Notes under the pieces: generated by a model
What the model saw: the letters and a program-made list of their open reading frames with translations, nothing else
Databases searched by the model: none
What the model was told of the DNA's origin: nothing
Source: Oscillatoriales cyanobacterium
GTDB taxonomy: Bacteria; Cyanobacteriota; Cyanobacteriia; Cyanobacteriales; Microcoleaceae
DNA length: 58,556 bases
Direction of reading: 5' to 3'
Assembly: GCA_004292955.1 (NCBI GenBank)
Contig: RDXX01000072.1
Span: 1 to 58,556 of the forward strand
Made by a program: the position numbers and the translations under genes
Shown: positions 58,530-58,556 of the stretch, one piece after another
Layout: each line of letters begins with the position of its first letter
Numbering within the stretch: the first letter of the stretch is position 1

Positions 58530-58556
58530 ATGCAGCTAACAGAACGTCACATCATT
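58530..58556 (+). CDS. Start of a probable TnpB-family transposon protein (cut by window end)
   Basis: Only nine codons, MQLTERHII, are visible. This opening is familiar from cyanobacterial TnpB-family proteins. A strong ribosome site AGGAGG is placed four bases upstream of GAGAATG. The rest is outside the window. Confidence 0.45.

Noticed and set aside
1..58556. tRNA or rRNA genes
   Set aside because: No cloverleaf-like segments with T-loop GTTCGA-type motifs in proper context and no rRNA signature stretches were seen by eye; a covariance-model scan would be decisive.

Overview
The window looks like chromosomal DNA of a filamentous cyanobacterium, probably of the Microcoleus/Oscillatoria type. 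The evidence is the abundance of the octamer GCGATCGC (HIP1), genes typical of cyanobacteria (a Tab2/Atab2-like protein, a PirA-like mini-protein behind a perfect NtcA box, DUF1361, a CHAT protein, a ClC-CBS-USP fusion) and a heavy load of heptanucleotide tandem repeats. The genus is an inference. No rRNA, tRNA or CRISPR array was found.

Layout. Positions 1-4050: a CHAT-domain protein (minus strand) and about 2 kb of gene-free, repeat-rich DNA. 4067-9697: a giant secreted RTX/beta-roll protein. 10318-13398: a phosphonate/phosphite-type ABC importer (phnD, phnC, phnE order of transcription) whose phnD-phnC gap holds tandem hairpins. 13595-17842: a PLP-dependent dehydratase, a small unknown protein, a Phd/RelE-type toxin-antitoxin pair, a mini EamA transporter, gpsA and a Nudix hydrolase. 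17980-22794: a GT4 glycosyltransferase, an MFS transporter, recO and deoC. 23096-27557: an unknown protein, a cytosolic TPR protein, a secreted protein and pdxJ. 28041-31098: a nucleotidyltransferase gene broken by three miniature elements, next to an intact IS605-type element (tnpA/tnpB). 31205-35968: Tab2-like protein, TldE, an SGNH hydrolase fused to a second domain, and a HAD hydrolase. 36023-39980: four exported TPR paralogues in tandem. 40334-43144: ClC transporter. 43808-47473: a second glycosyltransferase, a small protein, a DHH phosphoesterase and bioF. 47866-49718: PirA-like regulator and TldD. 50211-58266: a multi-PAS/GAF histidine kinase, a DUF1361 membrane protein and an SbmA/ABCD-like ABC transporter. 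The window ends in the first codons of what looks like another tnpB.

The genes are mostly single units; clear operons are only phnDCE and the toxin-antitoxin pair. The most striking feature is the repeat landscape. (1) An autonomous IS605-type element bounded by TTAC outside the left end and TCAA at the right end, with four ~70-100 bp miniatures carrying the same boundaries. (2) A GGGTGCATCTC-ended miniature element with 8-bp target duplications. (3) A GGAAT-ended miniature element with TAA duplications. (4) A CAATACG-ended element with 10-bp duplications. (5) 7-bp-period arrays of many different sequences, which repeatedly run up to the start codon of unrelated genes (gpsA, phnC, tldE, the SGNH gene, the 43808 glycosyltransferase) and even into coding sequence (bioF, Nudix). 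Precise removal of three miniature elements mentally restores a complete nucleotidyltransferase reading frame, which dates the insertions as recent.

All calls rest on reading the sequence and on knowledge of the families; no database search was run.
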